From positions 62,001 through 126,000 of the forward strand of contig NZ_FNDJ01000015.1 of the NCBI RefSeq assembly GCF_900099965.1: a DNA stretch of 64,000 nt, read 5' to 3'. The position numbers and the translations under genes were made by a program. The notes beneath the pieces are model-generated. The model was not told the origin of the DNA. It searched no databases and saw only the letters and a list, made by a program, of their open reading frames with translations. Shown in pieces: positions 43,020 through 51,583 of the stretch; within the stretch, counting starts at the first letter, position 1, and each line of letters opens with the position of its first letter. The stretch comes from Nonomuraea jiangxiensis. GTDB lineage: Bacteria; Actinomycetota; Actinomycetes; Streptosporangiales; Streptosporangiaceae.

Positions 43020-44177
43020 AGCGCCACCGCGTCGGCGTCGTACACCTCACCGTGGGAGAGCGTCGCGGCGATCAACGACGGCATCGACCCGCCGAGCTCC
43101 AACGACACCGCCAACCGCCGCTGGGGCACCTGGCCGAACACCGGCACCCAGTGGGCCGAGCTGACCTGGACCTCGGCCCAGGCGATCAGATCCGCCGACG
43201 TCTACTTCTTCGACGACGGCGGCGGCGTCCGCGTGCCGGCCTCCTGGCGGCTGCAGCGCTGGACCGGCAGCGCCTACGCCGACATCCCCGCCACCTACCC
43301 GACCGCCGTGAACGCCTACAACCAGGTCGGTTTCTCCCAGATCAGCACCACCCGGCTGCGGATCGTCATGCAGAGCGGGCAGGGCTCGGTCGGGCTGCTG
43401 GAGGTCAGGGCGTTCGTCGCCGACCCGCCGGGCGGCACCGGCTGGAGCCCGCCCGCCACCCTGGTCAGCCCGCTCACCCAGGTCTGGCAGCACGTCGAGA
43501 ACACCTATCCCAACCTGTACGGGTTCCGCAACTACGGCTGGGACCAGATCATGGCGAACGGCGGCTCGATCAACTACTGCGTCCGCTGGGACACCGGCGC
43601 CTCGGTGACGGCGGCGCAGCGGGACCAGATCCACGCCACACTGGCCCGCCAGTTCAAGAAGTGGATGGACCTCATGGCAGGCCACGACAACTGGCCGTAC
43701 AGCACGGTGCCGGTCAAGGTGGTCGGCTGGGCGGTGCGGGACCGGGCCCAGCTCCAGTAGAGCGACAACTCCGTGGACATCTACGTCGGCGACATCCGCG
43801 AGAACGCGCCGCAGTGCGCCGAGCCGTGTGGCCGGTTCTTCAACCAGAGCGGCACCTACCCGAACTGCCCGGGCGGCCCGTCACACCACTACGACATGTC
43901 GTTGTGGCTGACCTCCGGCTTCGGCGGCGGCGCGGGTGGTGACTGGGGGCAGCGCATCGGCAGCGAGTACTACATGTCCAACCTCAACGCCGACAACCTG
44001 CACATCCTCCTGCACGAGATAGGCCACTCGTTCGGCCTGGACGACTTCTACGACTGGACGCCGACGGGGGTGTGCTGCTTCCTGATGAAGGCGGGCTCCG
44101 CATCGTCGATCACGGAGTTCGACGCGTGGATGTTCCGCGACTGGTGGCGCCACCTGAAGAGCCGTTACGGCCGCTGA
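43020..44177 (+). pseudogene. Secreted metallopeptidase with discoidin-like domain, broken
   Basis: One frame, in phase with the pectate lyase, runs from just after the terminator to 44177. It starts without start codon or signal peptide inside a discoidin-like domain (SASYTSPWESVAAINDGIDP, DVYFFDDGGGVRVPASWRLQ). A TAG at 43758-43760 interrupts it after RDRAQLQ; the next codons continue the family sequence as SDNSVDIYVGDIRENAP, so a Trp codon (TGG to TAG) probably mutated. The second half has the zinc motif HEIGHSFGLDD. Homologues are secreted proteins annotated as cellulose-binding in actinomycetes. The lost N-terminus and in-frame stop mark it as a pseudogene; GTG 43233 or a start after the stop could still make fragments. 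Confidence 0.8.
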
Positions 44178-44189
44178 CCGCCCCCGGGT

Positions 44190-44223
44190 GTGCTCCACCC
44201 CGTTCACGAGCGGGGTGGAGCAC
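44190..44223. terminator. Strong bidirectional hairpin terminator
   Basis: GTGCTCCACCCCG (44190-44202) pairs perfectly with CGGGGTGGAGCAC (44211-44223) across an 8-nt loop. It lies between the peptidase remnant and the convergent Gfo/Idh gene and can serve both. Confidence 0.8.
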
Positions 44224-44246
44224 GGGGCATGGCGGCTCGTTCGCGG

Positions 44247-45320
44247 TCAGGCCAGGATCGGCACCCGGGTCCCGGTGCGCACGGACTCCAGGGCCGCCGT
44301 CACCATGGCCAGGCTGCGGATGTTGTCGTGGCACTCGCCCTGCGGCGCCCGCCCCGAGCGCAGCCCCGTCACGAACTCCTCCAGCCCCTCGGCCAGCCCC
44401 GCGAAGCGGCTCCGCCCGGGGAACGGGTCGGCGTGCGGGGCGGGCGGGCGTACGACGTGGCCCTGGACCGCCTCGGCGGTCGGCTCGCCGTTGCCGTCCC
44501 AGCGCGCCGTGCCGTGCGAACCGGCCGCCCGCCAGCTCCCCGTCCACGACGTCGCCCCGCCGGGCGCCGACCAGCTCCCGGTGAACGTGTAGCGCAGCCC
44601 GCCGGTCATCTCGAAGATCGCGGTGGCCGAGCACGCGCCGGGATACCAGGTCCACGCCGGCCGGAACGACTCGCAGTAGACGGAGACCGGATCGGCCCCC
44701 GAGAGCGCCCGTGCCGCGTCGAACAGGTGGATGGCCATGTCCTGTAACAGCGGGTGCTCCAGCTCGTCGAGGAACGGCCGCCCACGGTAGGGCATGTAGA
44801 ACTCCGACGTCAGCAGCCCGAGCGGCCCCAGCTCGGCCACCGTGCGCCGGAACGCCACCAGGGTCGGCATGAAGCGCCGGTTCTGGTTGACCGCGAACAG
44901 CCGCCGCGCCTCGTCGGCTGCCCCGACCATGGAGCGCGCCTCCTCCAGCGTGACCGACATGGGCTTCTCGCTCAGCACCGAGACCCCGCGCTTGAGCGCG
45001 GTGACCGTCACGTCGTGATGCGCCCGTGGCACCGTGCAGTTGACGATGAAGTCGGGCTCCTCACCGTCGAGCACGGCGGTGAGTGAGGAGCTGACCGGCA
45101 GGCCGTCCAGGCCGAGCTCGGCGGCGGCGTCGCGGGCCAGGTCCTCGGCCACGTCCACCCAGCCGACCAGCTCGGTGTCGGGGTGGGCGAGCAGCTCCGG
45201 CGCCCACTGGCCGCCGATGAACCCGGCGCCGACCACCACGGCGCGCAACGGCCTGTCCGCCGTGACGAGGTCGAACGCGGGGCCGGCGGGGGATGCGTGA
45301 GTGGGGGTGTCGGACGGCAT
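44247..45320 (-). CDS. Gfo/Idh/MocA-family oxidoreductase
   Basis: A 357-residue dehydrogenase. A Rossmann fold begins RAVVVGAGFIGGQWAPELLA. The family motif SEKPMS supplies the catalytic Lys, and the C-terminal domain has LLQDMAIHLFDAARALSG with the second active-site His. Such enzymes oxidise or epimerise sugars, inositols or amino sugars with NAD(P). ATG 45320 has AGGAG upstream. It starts 8 nt after the stop of the ThuA-like gene, the same pairing as ThuB-ThuA in disaccharide (trehalose/sucrose/maltitol) 3-keto metabolism, so a role in 3-keto-sugar catabolism is plausible but not proven. Confidence 0.88.
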   Translation of the reverse strand: MPSDTPTHASPAGPAFDLVTADRPLRAVVVGAGFIGGQWAPELLAHPDTELVGWVDVAEDLARDAAAELGLDGLPVSSSLTAVLDGEEPDFIVNCTVPRAHHDVTVTALKRGVSVLSEKPMSVTLEEARSMVGAADEARRLFAVNQNRRFMPTLVAFRRTVAELGPLGLLTSEFYMPYRGRPFLDELEHPLLQDMAIHLFDAARALSGADPVSVYCESFRPAWTWYPGACSATAIFEMTGGLRYTFTGSWSAPGGATSWTGSWRAAGSHGTARWDGNGEPTAEAVQGHVVRPPAPHADPFPGRSRFAGLAEGLEEFVTGLRSGRAPQGECHDNIRSLAMVTAALESVRTGTRVPILA

Positions 45321-45328
45321 GGCGGCTC

Positions 45329-46054
45329 CTACCACTGGATGGGGGTGTGGGCGTTCTGCAGGGGGTCGCCGGGCCGGTCGGCCGGGGCGGCCCACAGGAC
45401 CGCGTTGGCCAGCACACGCCGCACGTCGGGGTGGTGGTAGATGGGGTATTCCTGGTCGCCGGGGCTGAAGTAGAAGACCCGGCCGAGGCCCCTGCGGTAG
45501 CAGCAACCGCTGCGGAACACCTCCCCGCCGCTGAAGTTGCTGATGAAGACCAGCTCGTCCGGCTCGGGGATGCCGAACGGCTCGCCGTAGGTCTCCTGGC
45601 GCTCGATGACCAGCGGCCGGGGCACGCCCCGCGCGATCGGGTGGGCGGGGGAGACCGTCCAGACCAGCTCCCGCTCGGCCGCGTCACGCCAGTTGAGCGT
45701 GCAGGTGGTGCCCATCAGCGCGCGGAAGATCTTGGAGTAGTGGCCCGAGTGGAGCACGATCAGGCCCATGCCGCCCAGGACACGGCGGCGCACCCGCTCC
45801 ACGATCTTGTCGTCGACGTCCTCGTGCGCCATGTGCCCCCACCAGGTGAGCACGTCCGTCGCGGCCAGGACCTCGTCCGTGAGGCCGTGCTCGGGGTCGT
45901 CCAGCACGGCGGTGCGCACGCGTACGCGATCGCCGAGCAGCTCGGTCAGTCCCGCCGCGATGGCGCCGTGGATGCCGTCGGGGTAGCGGCGGCGCACGTC
46001 CTCCTCGCGTTGCTCGTGGTAGTTCTCGCTCCAGACAGTGACGTTGACCGCCAT
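45329..46054 (-). CDS. ThuA-like protein
   Basis: A 241-residue protein of the ThuA/trehalose-utilisation family, a class I glutamine-amidotransferase-like fold without the usual catalytic cysteine. Visible motifs are VTVWSENYHE at the start, DVLTWWGHMAHEDVDD, LIVLHSGHYSKIF and VFYFSPGDQEYPIYHHPDV. ThuA takes part in breakdown of 3-keto-disaccharides together with a Gfo/Idh dehydrogenase (ThuB), and the next gene is such a dehydrogenase. ATG 46054 is preceded by GGAGGG. No transporter is attached to the pair, so the sugar must enter through another system. Confidence 0.88.
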   Translation of the reverse strand: MAVNVTVWSENYHEQREEDVRRRYPDGIHGAIAAGLTELLGDRVRVRTAVLDDPEHGLTDEVLAATDVLTWWGHMAHEDVDDKIVERVRRRVLGGMGLIVLHSGHYSKIFRALMGTTCTLNWRDAAERELVWTVSPAHPIARGVPRPLVIERQETYGEPFGIPEPDELVFISNFSGGEVFRSGCCYRRGLGRVFYFSPGDQEYPIYHHPDVRRVLANAVLWAAPADRPGDPLQNAHTPIQW

Positions 46055-46120
46055 CCGCTTCCCTCCGGTCGTGGATCGTCAGATCACTTTCTGCCCAGAC
46101 CGACGGGACCGGGAAACGGG

Positions 46121-47305
46121 TCACGCCGCGCGGGCGTGCCATTCGATGTGGTGGGCGTAGATCCAGCGGCTGGGGTCGTCGCCGGTGCGGGCCATGCGGC
46201 GCATCGCCCAGCTCATGATCAGGTCGCGCGGGACACTGGCCACGGGGCCCAGGGCCTTCCAGCCGCCGGTACGGTTGCCCTGCTCCACGACGCGCTCGAC
46301 CCGCTCGCGCCGCGCCCGCTCGTACGCGCCGAACGCCGCCTCGATGCCGGGCCCGTCGCGCAGGCAGCGGGCCAGGACGACGGCGTCCTCGATGGCCAGA
46401 GCCGCCCCCTGCCCGATCGACGGGGCGGTGGCGTGGGCCGCGTCGCCGATGACGATCATCCGGTCGCGGTGCCAGATGGGCACGGTGGGCACGTCGTAGC
46501 TGTTCCAGCCCGGGAAGATCTCGTCGGTGGCCGCGATGAGGTCGAGCGCGGGGCCGCGGTCGCGCCGGAACAGCTCGCTCAGCCGGGTCCGCCAGTCGAC
46601 GGCGGCCAGCTCGGCCGGGGTCAGCTCCGCAGGCTGGACGGGGTTGGCCGCCCACCACACCTCGCCGTCGGGGTGCGACAGGTAGGCGAGGAAACAGCGC
46701 CTGCCGAAGATCGCGTGCATGCCGGGAGCCGGGTCGTGCCGGGGGCCGGTCGGGGTGGCGCGGGCGTAGCCGCCGGTGGTGAGCAGGCCGGTGTAGCGGG
46801 CGGTGGGGGCCGCGGGGTCGATGATCCGGCGGGTGCGCGAGCGCAGGCCGTCGGCGCCGATGAGCAGGTCACCCGCGGCCGTGGTGCCGTCGGCGAAGCG
46901 CGCCACGACCCCGTCGCCGGTGACGGCGGCGTCGGCGAGCCGCTTGCCGTACTCGATGCGCACGCCCCGGGCGAGAGCCCGCTCGCGCAGGAACCGGTTG
47001 AGGTCGCCGCGCTTGACGGTCCTGCTCGTCAGGCCGTCCATGGTGTACGGCAGCTCACCGAGCCTGCGGCCGGAACCGCCGGCGAGCGTGATCTTCGGGG
47101 TCTCGACGCCGAGGCCGCCCACGTCGAGGTCCATGGCGCGTAAGGCGTCGAGGGCGTTGACCGCCAGCGTGAGGAAGGCGCCCGCCTCGTCGGCGGCCCT
47201 GTCGTGGGCCTCGTGGACGACCACGCCGATGCCCGCCTTGCGCAACGCGATGGCGCTCGACAAGCCCGCGATGCCGCCGCCTATGATCAATGCTGTGTAT
47301 GGCAT
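46121..47305 (-). CDS. FAD-dependent monooxygenase
   Basis: A 394-residue class A flavoprotein monooxygenase. The start YTALIIGGGIAGLSSAIALR binds FAD, LLIGADGLRSRTR is the middle DG motif, and RMIVIGDAAHATAPSIGQGA is the second FAD motif. It is the length of salicylate- or kynurenine-type hydroxylases and lacks the long C-terminal domain of the 546-residue enzyme at 20676. ATG 47305 gives a natural N-terminus, though ATG 47323 is also possible. There is no Shine-Dalgarno, so it is probably leaderless. It is divergent from a TetR gene, and the pair share two operators that cover both start codons. Confidence 0.85.
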   Translation of the reverse strand: MPYTALIIGGGIAGLSSAIALRKAGIGVVVHEAHDRAADEAGAFLTLAVNALDALRAMDLDVGGLGVETPKITLAGGSGRRLGELPYTMDGLTSRTVKRGDLNRFLRERALARGVRIEYGKRLADAAVTGDGVVARFADGTTAAGDLLIGADGLRSRTRRIIDPAAPTARYTGLLTTGGYARATPTGPRHDPAPGMHAIFGRRCFLAYLSHPDGEVWWAANPVQPAELTPAELAAVDWRTRLSELFRRDRGPALDLIAATDEIFPGWNSYDVPTVPIWHRDRMIVIGDAAHATAPSIGQGAALAIEDAVVLARCLRDGPGIEAAFGAYERARRERVERVVEQGNRTGGWKALGPVASVPRDLIMSWAMRRMARTGDDPSRWIYAHHIEWHARAA

Positions 47306-47327
47306 ATACTGAGTGTATGACATACAC
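47295..47327. promoter_or_regulatory. Twin palindromic operators over both start codons
   Basis: GTGTATG-A-CATACAC (47313-47327) is a perfect palindrome; GTGTATG-G-CATATAC (47295-47309) is the same with one mismatch. The centres are 18 bp apart. The minus-strand monooxygenase ATG (47305) and plus-strand TetR ATG (47317) lie inside these sites, so TetR binding would cover both transcription starts if the messages are leaderless. Confidence 0.8.
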
Positions 47328-48066
47328 AGGCGACGATGGCAAGCTGCCGCCCGGCCTCGGCCTGCTCTGGGAGCGGCTCGGCGGCCCCGTCCGCGAGCCC
47401 AAGGTCGGGTTGAGCGTCGACCGCATCGCGCGGGCGGCGGTGGAGCTGGCCGACGAGGGCGGGCTCGACGCGGTGTCCATGGCCAGGGTCGCCGAGCGGC
47501 TGGGGTTCACCACGATGTCGCTCTACCGGCACGTCAAGAACAAGAACGAGCTGCTGCTGCTCATGCTCGACTCCGTCACGGCCGTGCCCGCCGAGCTGGA
47601 CGAGCCCTGCGACGGCTGGCGGGCCGGGCTGGAGCGCTGGAGCCGGGCGCAGTGGGCGATGCTGCGCGCCCACGCCTGGATCGTCCACCTGCCCATCGCC
47701 GGGCCGCCCATCACGCCCAACCAGCTCGCGTGGACCGACCGTGCCCTGGCGGCGCTGCGCGGCACCGGGCTGTCCGAGGCCGACAAGGCCGGGGTGGCGC
47801 TGCTCGTCGCCACCTACCTGCTCAGCACCGCCCGGCTGGGCGCGGACCTGGGCCCCGCCGCCTCGGGGGAGTCCGTGGCCGCCTACAGCGCGCTGCTCGG
47901 AGCCCTGGTGGACGCCCGGCGCTTCCCGGCCCTGCGTACGGCGGTCGACGCGGGCGCGTTCGACTACCCGGCGGACACCCCCGAGGAGGAGCGGGACCTC
48001 GGCTACCGCTTCGGCCTGGACCGCATCCTCGACGGGGTGCAGGTCCTGATCAACGCGACCGGGTGA
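47317..48066 (+). CDS. TetR-family transcriptional regulator
   Basis: A 249-residue regulator with the helix-turn-helix further in than usual (about 35-80): LSVDRIARAAVELADEGGLD, then VSMARVAERLGFTTMSLYRH. The larger C-terminal domain is typical of TetR proteins that sense aromatic or drug-like ligands. ATG 47317 lies inside the second operator; ATG 47299 and ATG 47290 are in frame but would overlap the divergent gene more deeply. It should repress the FAD monooxygenase and itself. Its 3' end overlaps the convergent MHS transporter gene by 17 nt. Confidence 0.87.
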   Translation: MTYTGDDGKLPPGLGLLWERLGGPVREPKVGLSVDRIARAAVELADEGGLDAVSMARVAERLGFTTMSLYRHVKNKNELLLLMLDSVTAVPAELDEPCDGWRAGLERWSRAQWAMLRAHAWIVHLPIAGPPITPNQLAWTDRALAALRGTGLSEADKAGVALLVATYLLSTARLGADLGPAASGESVAAYSALLGALVDARRFPALRTAVDAGAFDYPADTPEEERDLGYRFGLDRILDGVQVLINATG

Positions 48067-49378
48067 CCAGCCCGCCGAGCTCCTCCGTGGGCACCCGGTG
48101 GGTCTCCTTGGCCGTGGCCACGGCGATCGCGCTGATCGCGCACAGGATCGCGGTGAAGATGCCGACGCCGACCCAGCCCTGCAGCCCCAGCCAGCCCTGC
48201 GGGGAGACGATCCCGGCCGCCGAGGCCACGGCGAAACCGGCGATGGCGAAGCCGATCTGGGTGCCGATCGCCGTGCCCGACAGGCGTACTCGGGTGCTGA
48301 ACATCTCCCCGTAGAGCGCGGGCCAGATGCCGTTCGAGGCGCTGTAGACGACGCCGAGCGTGAGCACCCCGACCACGAACACCAGCGGGTAGCTGCCCGA
48401 GTTGATCGCCGCCAGATAGGCGAAGATCATGATCGGGCTGCCGATCGCGCCCACGAGGAACACGGGTTTGCGCCCGATCCGGTCCGACAGCCTGGCCCAC
48501 AGCGGGATCGCGACGAGGGCGGCGGCGTTCGCGGCGATGCTGACCCACAGCATGGTGGCGCTGTCGAGCCCGATCTCGTCGCTGGTGGCGTAGTTGAGCG
48601 CCCAGACGGTGAAGATCGTGCTGACGGTCGCGATCAGCGCCGCGCACACCACGCGTACCACGCTGCCCCAGTGCTCGCGGAAGAGGACGGCGAGCGGCAT
48701 GCGCGGCACGGTGCCCCGCGCGACCTCCTCCTCGAACGCCGGGGTCTCCTCCAGCCGCCTGCGGATGATCCACCCGGCCACGGCCACCGCCACGCTCAGC
48801 CAGAACGGCACCCGCCAGCCCCAGCTCAGCAACTGCTCCTCCGGCAGCGCCGCCACCGGGATGAACACGAACGTGGCCAGGATCTGGCCGAACTGGGTGC
48901 CGTTCAGGGTGAAGCTGGTGAAGTAGCCGCGCCGGTCGGCGGGGGCGTGCTCCAGGGTCATCGAGTTGGCGCTGGCCTGCTCGCCGGCGGCCGACAGGCC
49001 CTGCAGGATGCGCAGCAGCACCAGCAGGACGGGGGCCAGGCCGCCGATCTGGTCACGGGTGGGCAGGCACCCGATGAGGAACGTGGACACGCCCATGAGG
49101 ATCAGCGTGAACACCATGATCTTCTTGCGCCCGAACCTGTCGCCCACGTGGCCGAGGACGAACGCGCCCACGGGCCGGGCCGCGTAGGCGACGCCGAAGC
49201 TGGCCAGGGACTGCAGGGTCGCGGTGGCGGGGTCGGAGCCGTCGAAGAAGACCCGGCCGAAGATCAGCGCGGCGGCGCTGCCGTAGATGAAGAAGTCGTA
49301 GTACTCGAGAGCGCTGCCGATCCAGGCGGCCACGGCGGCTTTGCGGGGAGTGCCCCGGCTGGGCGAGGTGTCAGTCAC
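48050..49378 (-). CDS. MHS-family metabolite:H+ symporter (MFS)
   Basis: A 442-residue transporter of the MHS subgroup. The family start AAVAAWIGSALEYYDFFIYG, the helix 2-3 loop GHVGDRFGRKKIMVFTLILM and the repeated loop RLSDRIGRKPVFLVGA are all clear. MHS proteins import organic or aromatic acids such as shikimate, proline/betaine, alpha-ketoglutarate or citrate with protons. ATG 49378 gives the standard N-terminus. It is divergent from a second TetR gene at 49524, with a palindromic A/T-rich operator between them. The substrate is unknown. Confidence 0.88.
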   Translation of the reverse strand: MTDTSPSRGTPRKAAVAAWIGSALEYYDFFIYGSAAALIFGRVFFDGSDPATATLQSLASFGVAYAARPVGAFVLGHVGDRFGRKKIMVFTLILMGVSTFLIGCLPTRDQIGGLAPVLLVLLRILQGLSAAGEQASANSMTLEHAPADRRGYFTSFTLNGTQFGQILATFVFIPVAALPEEQLLSWGWRVPFWLSVAVAVAGWIIRRRLEETPAFEEEVARGTVPRMPLAVLFREHWGSVVRVVCAALIATVSTIFTVWALNYATSDEIGLDSATMLWVSIAANAAALVAIPLWARLSDRIGRKPVFLVGAIGSPIMIFAYLAAINSGSYPLVFVVGVLTLGVVYSASNGIWPALYGEMFSTRVRLSGTAIGTQIGFAIAGFAVASAAGIVSPQGWLGLQGWVGVGIFTAILCAISAIAVATAKETHRVPTEELGGLVTRSR

Positions 49379-49440
49379 GCATGGCTCCCTTGGGGGTGTG
49401 GGGGTGGTCGGCGGGGCCCCCGGCGCCGATGGTGTTACGA

Positions 49441-49459
49441 ACTAGATAGTTAATTAACG
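49441..49459. promoter_or_regulatory. TetR operator between MHS transporter and regulator
   Basis: AACTA-GA-TAGTT (49441-49452) is a perfect inverted repeat that runs into the perfect palindrome GTTAATTAAC (49450-49459). An A/T-rich dyad of this kind in the divergent promoter of a transporter and a TetR gene is the expected operator. Confidence 0.7.
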
Positions 49460-49523
49460 TTGCGGCAATGCTGCAAGGCGCGCGCGGCCGGTGTCAAGAG
49501 CGGGAAGTCATTACCATGGGGCG

Positions 49524-50180
49524 ATGACCTCGCAGCCGGCCGCCAGGGCACGCCAGCGTGACGCCGACCGCACCAGGGCGGAGATCCTCGCCGTGGCGCG
49601 GAGCGAGTTCGCCCGCAACGGCTACGCCGGGGCCAGGGTCGACGAGATCGCCGAGCTGATGCGCACCACCAAGCGCATGATCTACTACTACTTCGGCAGC
49701 AAGGAGCGGCTCTACATCGCCGTCCTGGAGAAGGCCTACGCCGAGGTGCGCGACGTCGAGCGCACGCTGGACGTGGAGCACCTGGCGCCGGTCGAGGCCA
49801 TCCGCACGCTGGCCGAGCTGACCTTCGACCACCACGACGCGCACCGCGAGTTCATCAAGCTGGTCGCCATCGAGAACATCCACCAGGCCGAGCACATCCG
49901 CAAGTCCGAGGTCCTGGCCAACCTGGGCACCCCGGTCCTCGACCTCATCTCCCGCATCCTGGCGGCGGGCCGGGCCACCGGAGACTTCGTGACCGAGGCC
50001 GACGCCATCGACGTGCACATGATGATCAGCTCGTTCTGCTTCTTCCGGGTGGCCAACCAGCACACGTTCGGGGCGCTGTTCGGGCGCGACATGACGGCGG
50101 GGGAGCACCGCGCCCGGCTGCGCCGGATGGTCGGCGAGATGGCGGTGGCCTACCTGCGCGGCGCTGGCGCACGAGCCTGA
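49524..50180 (+). CDS. TetR-family transcriptional regulator
   Basis: A 218-residue regulator with a standard helix-turn-helix: ILAVARSEFARNGYAGARVD, then TTKRMIYYYFGSKERLYIAV. The C-terminal domain carries IDVHMMISSFCFFRVANQHT, a pattern seen in TetR proteins next to organic-acid transport and aromatic catabolic genes. ATG 49524 was preferred over GTG 49491. It is divergent from the MHS transporter, which it probably represses through the palindrome at 49441-49459 until its substrate or a catabolite appears. Confidence 0.87.
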   Translation: MTSQPAARARQRDADRTRAEILAVARSEFARNGYAGARVDEIAELMRTTKRMIYYYFGSKERLYIAVLEKAYAEVRDVERTLDVEHLAPVEAIRTLAELTFDHHDAHREFIKLVAIENIHQAEHIRKSEVLANLGTPVLDLISRILAAGRATGDFVTEADAIDVHMMISSFCFFRVANQHTFGALFGRDMTAGEHRARLRRMVGEMAVAYLRGAGARA

Positions 50181-50599
50181 CCGGCCGTGCTGGACGCGAA
50201 CCCGGCCCGGGCATCGCGCCGTTGAGGGGCTCCGCCAGGACGGCGGTCGTCGCGACCGGCCACCGCACGCCCGGCGGGACCTCCCGCAAGGGATCGGGAG
50301 GTGCGGCTGTGGGCGGCCGGCCCCTGTAACGACCGCGTCCAGCCGGTTCCGGAGCCGTTCGGCGTCCGGACGTTCAGGTGGATCTAGATGAGTCCCCGGC
50401 CCGCACCGGTGTGCTGGCAGGGGGTTGAGGGGCGACGCGGCCCTGGATCGAGGTCTCCCGGTGTCCATGGGCCGAGGGGGAACGTTCCGACATTGATGAT
50501 CGAATCCTTGCGATTGGTACGATGCCCCTTCCAGACCCTTTGCAGCCGGGTGAAAACCCGCTGCTGGCCTCTGTCATCGCGTTCGGGGAAGAGGAAGTC
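50181..50599. other. Gap before the ArsR-like gene
   Basis: I see no gene here. Just before position 50522 the sequence GACATTGATGATCGAATCCT and GGTACGAT looks promoter-like. An ATG at 50522 is in frame with the next gene and would add 26 residues, but those residues do not look like the family start. Confidence 0.5.
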
Positions 50600-51583
50600 G
50601 TGGGGCTGCTGCGCATCCACTTCACGGCCGACGACCTGGCGCGCACGACCATGGCCGCCGCCGCGGACCCGCTGTGGGAGGTCGTGCTCAGCCGGTTCCG
50701 GCTGCGCGACCGGGACAAGGCGCTGGCGTACCGGTCGTGGGAGCGCGGCCTGCGCAGGAGCCCCGAGCGGGTGGCCCGGATGGGGGCGGGCGTGCGCTGG
50801 CTGATGGCGCTGGCGCCGGAGGGCCCGTACTTCCCGGACTTCCTCACGCCCGAGGCCGCGCGGGACGGGCTGGAGGCCGGGCTGAGCGCGTTACGGTCCA
50901 CGCCGCGCCGCAGGTTCCGGTGGGAGCTCGGCTGGCTCGCCCGCTACGCGCCGGTGGCCGGCTGGGTGGGCGGGCTGGGCGACGGCGAGGTCACGTCCGT
51001 GGAGGGGCTGGCCACGGCCCTCAGCGACTACTACGGCGCGGCCATCGCGCCGCACGGCGAGCACATCAGGGCGGCCGTCGAGGCCGACCGCGCCTGGCGC
51101 GTCGGCCACCTGCTCAGCGGGGGCGTCGAGGCTCTGCTGAACGGCCTGCGGCCGACGATGCGCTGGCGGCCGCCGGTGCTGGAGGTCGACTACACCCTGG
51201 ACCGCGACCTGCATCTGCACGGGCGCGGGCTGCGGCTGGTGCCGTCCTACTTCTGCCGCCGCGTGCCGGTCGCCCTGGCCGACCCCGAACTGTCGCCGGT
51301 GCTGGTCTACCCCATCGACGCGGCGTTCCGCTGGACGCCGGGCACGCGGGCCCCCGGCTCGCTGGAGGCGCTGGTCGGCGACTCGCGCGCCGCCGTACTG
51401 CAGGCCGCCCGCGGCGGCGCCACCACCACGGAGCTGGCGCGCCGGGCGGGAGTGTCGATCGCGGCGGCCAGCAGGCACGCGAAGGTACTGCGAGAGGCGG
51501 GCCTGGTCAGGAGCGTACGCCGGGGCCCTGCGGTGCTGCACCTGCTGACACCGCTGGGCACGGGCCTGCTCGAACCGTCGTGA
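50600..51583 (+). CDS. ArsR-like winged-helix regulator with DUF5937-type N-terminus
   Basis: About 327 residues. The N-terminal region of roughly 170 residues begins LLRIHFTADDLARTTMAAA and resembles the DUF5937 class. The C-terminal winged helix of ArsR type reads DSRAAVLQAARGGATTTELA, then RRAGVSIAAASRHAKVLREA and GLVRSVRRGPAVLHLLTPLG. There are no metal-binding cysteines. GTG 50600 was chosen because AGAGGAAGTC precedes it and the family usually starts near LLRIHFT; ATG 50522 is an alternative. Actinomycetes carry many of these regulators, often next to MFS pumps, and no such pump is adjacent here. Confidence 0.82.
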   Translation: MGLLRIHFTADDLARTTMAAAADPLWEVVLSRFRLRDRDKALAYRSWERGLRRSPERVARMGAGVRWLMALAPEGPYFPDFLTPEAARDGLEAGLSALRSTPRRRFRWELGWLARYAPVAGWVGGLGDGEVTSVEGLATALSDYYGAAIAPHGEHIRAAVEADRAWRVGHLLSGGVEALLNGLRPTMRWRPPVLEVDYTLDRDLHLHGRGLRLVPSYFCRRVPVALADPELSPVLVYPIDAAFRWTPGTRAPGSLEALVGDSRAAVLQAARGGATTTELARRAGVSIAAASRHAKVLREAGLVRSVRRGPAVLHLLTPLGTGLLEPS

